From B1SED10-16 sp046498365 (GTDB lineage Bacteria > Desulfobacterota > Desulfobacteria > Desulfobacterales > Desulfosalsimonadaceae): a stretch of DNA of 31,371 nt. Position 1 is the first letter of the stretch. The number at the start of each line of letters is the position of its first letter. The notes under the pieces were generated by a model, which saw only the letters and a list, made by a program, of their open reading frames with translations, was not told the DNA's origin and made no database searches. The stretch covers positions 1 through 31,371 of the forward strand of contig JAWOAV010000034.1 in the NCBI GenBank assembly GCA_046498365.1. The letters run 5' to 3'. Position numbers and translations under genes: made by a program. This document shows positions 31,171 through 31,371 of the stretch, piece by piece.

Positions 31171-31371
31171 GGCGTCGTGGCCTTTATTTCGGTGCCCATC
31201 AATTTCATCGCCATCCGCATGTGGCGCACCCAGCACCCCCTCATGTTCGGTGCTGAGGAGGGCGGGCTGGCGCCCAGCATGATGTTCGCCTTCTTTTTCT
31301 GCCTCGCCGCCTTTACGGTGTGGTACGCGGCCCTCATGTGGCACCGCGTGCGCCTGGAAAGTCTACGCGAC
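31171..31371 (+). CDS. ccmC: CcmC-type heme exporter permease, C-terminal fragment open at the window end
   Basis: The plus strand is open for 67 codons from 31171 to the last base. It reads GVVAFISVPINFIAIRMWRT then QHPLMF, GGLAPSMMFAFFFCL, AAFTVWYAALMWHRVRLESLRD: two membrane helices joined by the VPI...WRTQHP loop that is characteristic of CcmC/CcsA-type cytochrome c biogenesis proteins, with the typical basic tail after the last helix. It has no in-window start and begins exactly where the pyrB homology on the other strand stops. The match is from recollection of family motifs and was not searched. Confidence 0.68.

Overview
The window looks like a piece of a Gram-negative, anaerobic, propionate-metabolising bacterium of the Desulfobacterota, most like a complete-oxidising sulfate reducer or a syntroph. 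The evidence is the methylmalonyl-CoA pathway built around a transcarboxylase-type carboxyltransferase, a succinate dehydrogenase with a di-heme b558-type anchor, NtrC-type sigma-54 regulation and the style of the intergenic repeats. This assignment is inferred from gene content only.

Layout. Positions 1-2834 carry the 3' end of a HAD-family hydrolase gene, an FmdB-type zinc-ribbon gene, a metallophosphoesterase gene on the opposite strand, an AMMECR1-family gene (amrA) and a 3D-domain lipoprotein gene. Positions 2868-7464 (minus strand) hold a radical SAM gene and a two-gene unit of a six-hairpin glycosidase-like protein and a GT4 glycosyltransferase. A five-domain S1 RNA-binding protein follows on the plus strand (7947-9434).

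The core is a run of minus-strand genes of about 14 kb, read from 23542 down to 9588: methylmalonyl-CoA epimerase, methylmalonyl-CoA mutase, the MeaB chaperone, the 12S carboxyltransferase, a 71-residue small protein, a 5S carboxyltransferase fused to a biotin carrier, sucC, sucD, sdhC, sdhA, sdhB and a small membrane protein. Together they can carry propionyl-CoA plus oxaloacetate to methylmalonyl-CoA plus pyruvate, then to succinyl-CoA, succinate (with nucleotide triphosphate formation) and fumarate. All steps are reversible in principle. No biotin carboxylase, fumarase or malate dehydrogenase is in the window. A consensus-like sigma-70 promoter and a nested palindrome lie just upstream of the epimerase gene.

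From 23691 to the end there are a small membrane protein, a GNAT-nitrilase fusion, an ABC-F ATPase, a PilR/NtrC-like response regulator, pyrC and the 3' end of pyrB. The pyrB homology stops abruptly near 31170. From there to the end, the plus strand reads as the C-terminal part of a CcmC-type heme exporter permease, so the right end is either a chimeric join or a real rearrangement.

The intergenic DNA is unusually structured. Four near-complete copies and one deleted copy of a palindromic element of about 155-163 bp (52 bp for the remnant) punctuate the window; two of them supply the stop codon of the upstream gene. There are also degenerate GATCGG/GAAATC hexamer arrays at three sites, a perfect 59-bp REP-doublet-like palindrome, tandem 43-bp repeats and a CACAGAGG-type low-complexity element. 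No tRNA, rRNA, CRISPR array or complete insertion sequence was seen.
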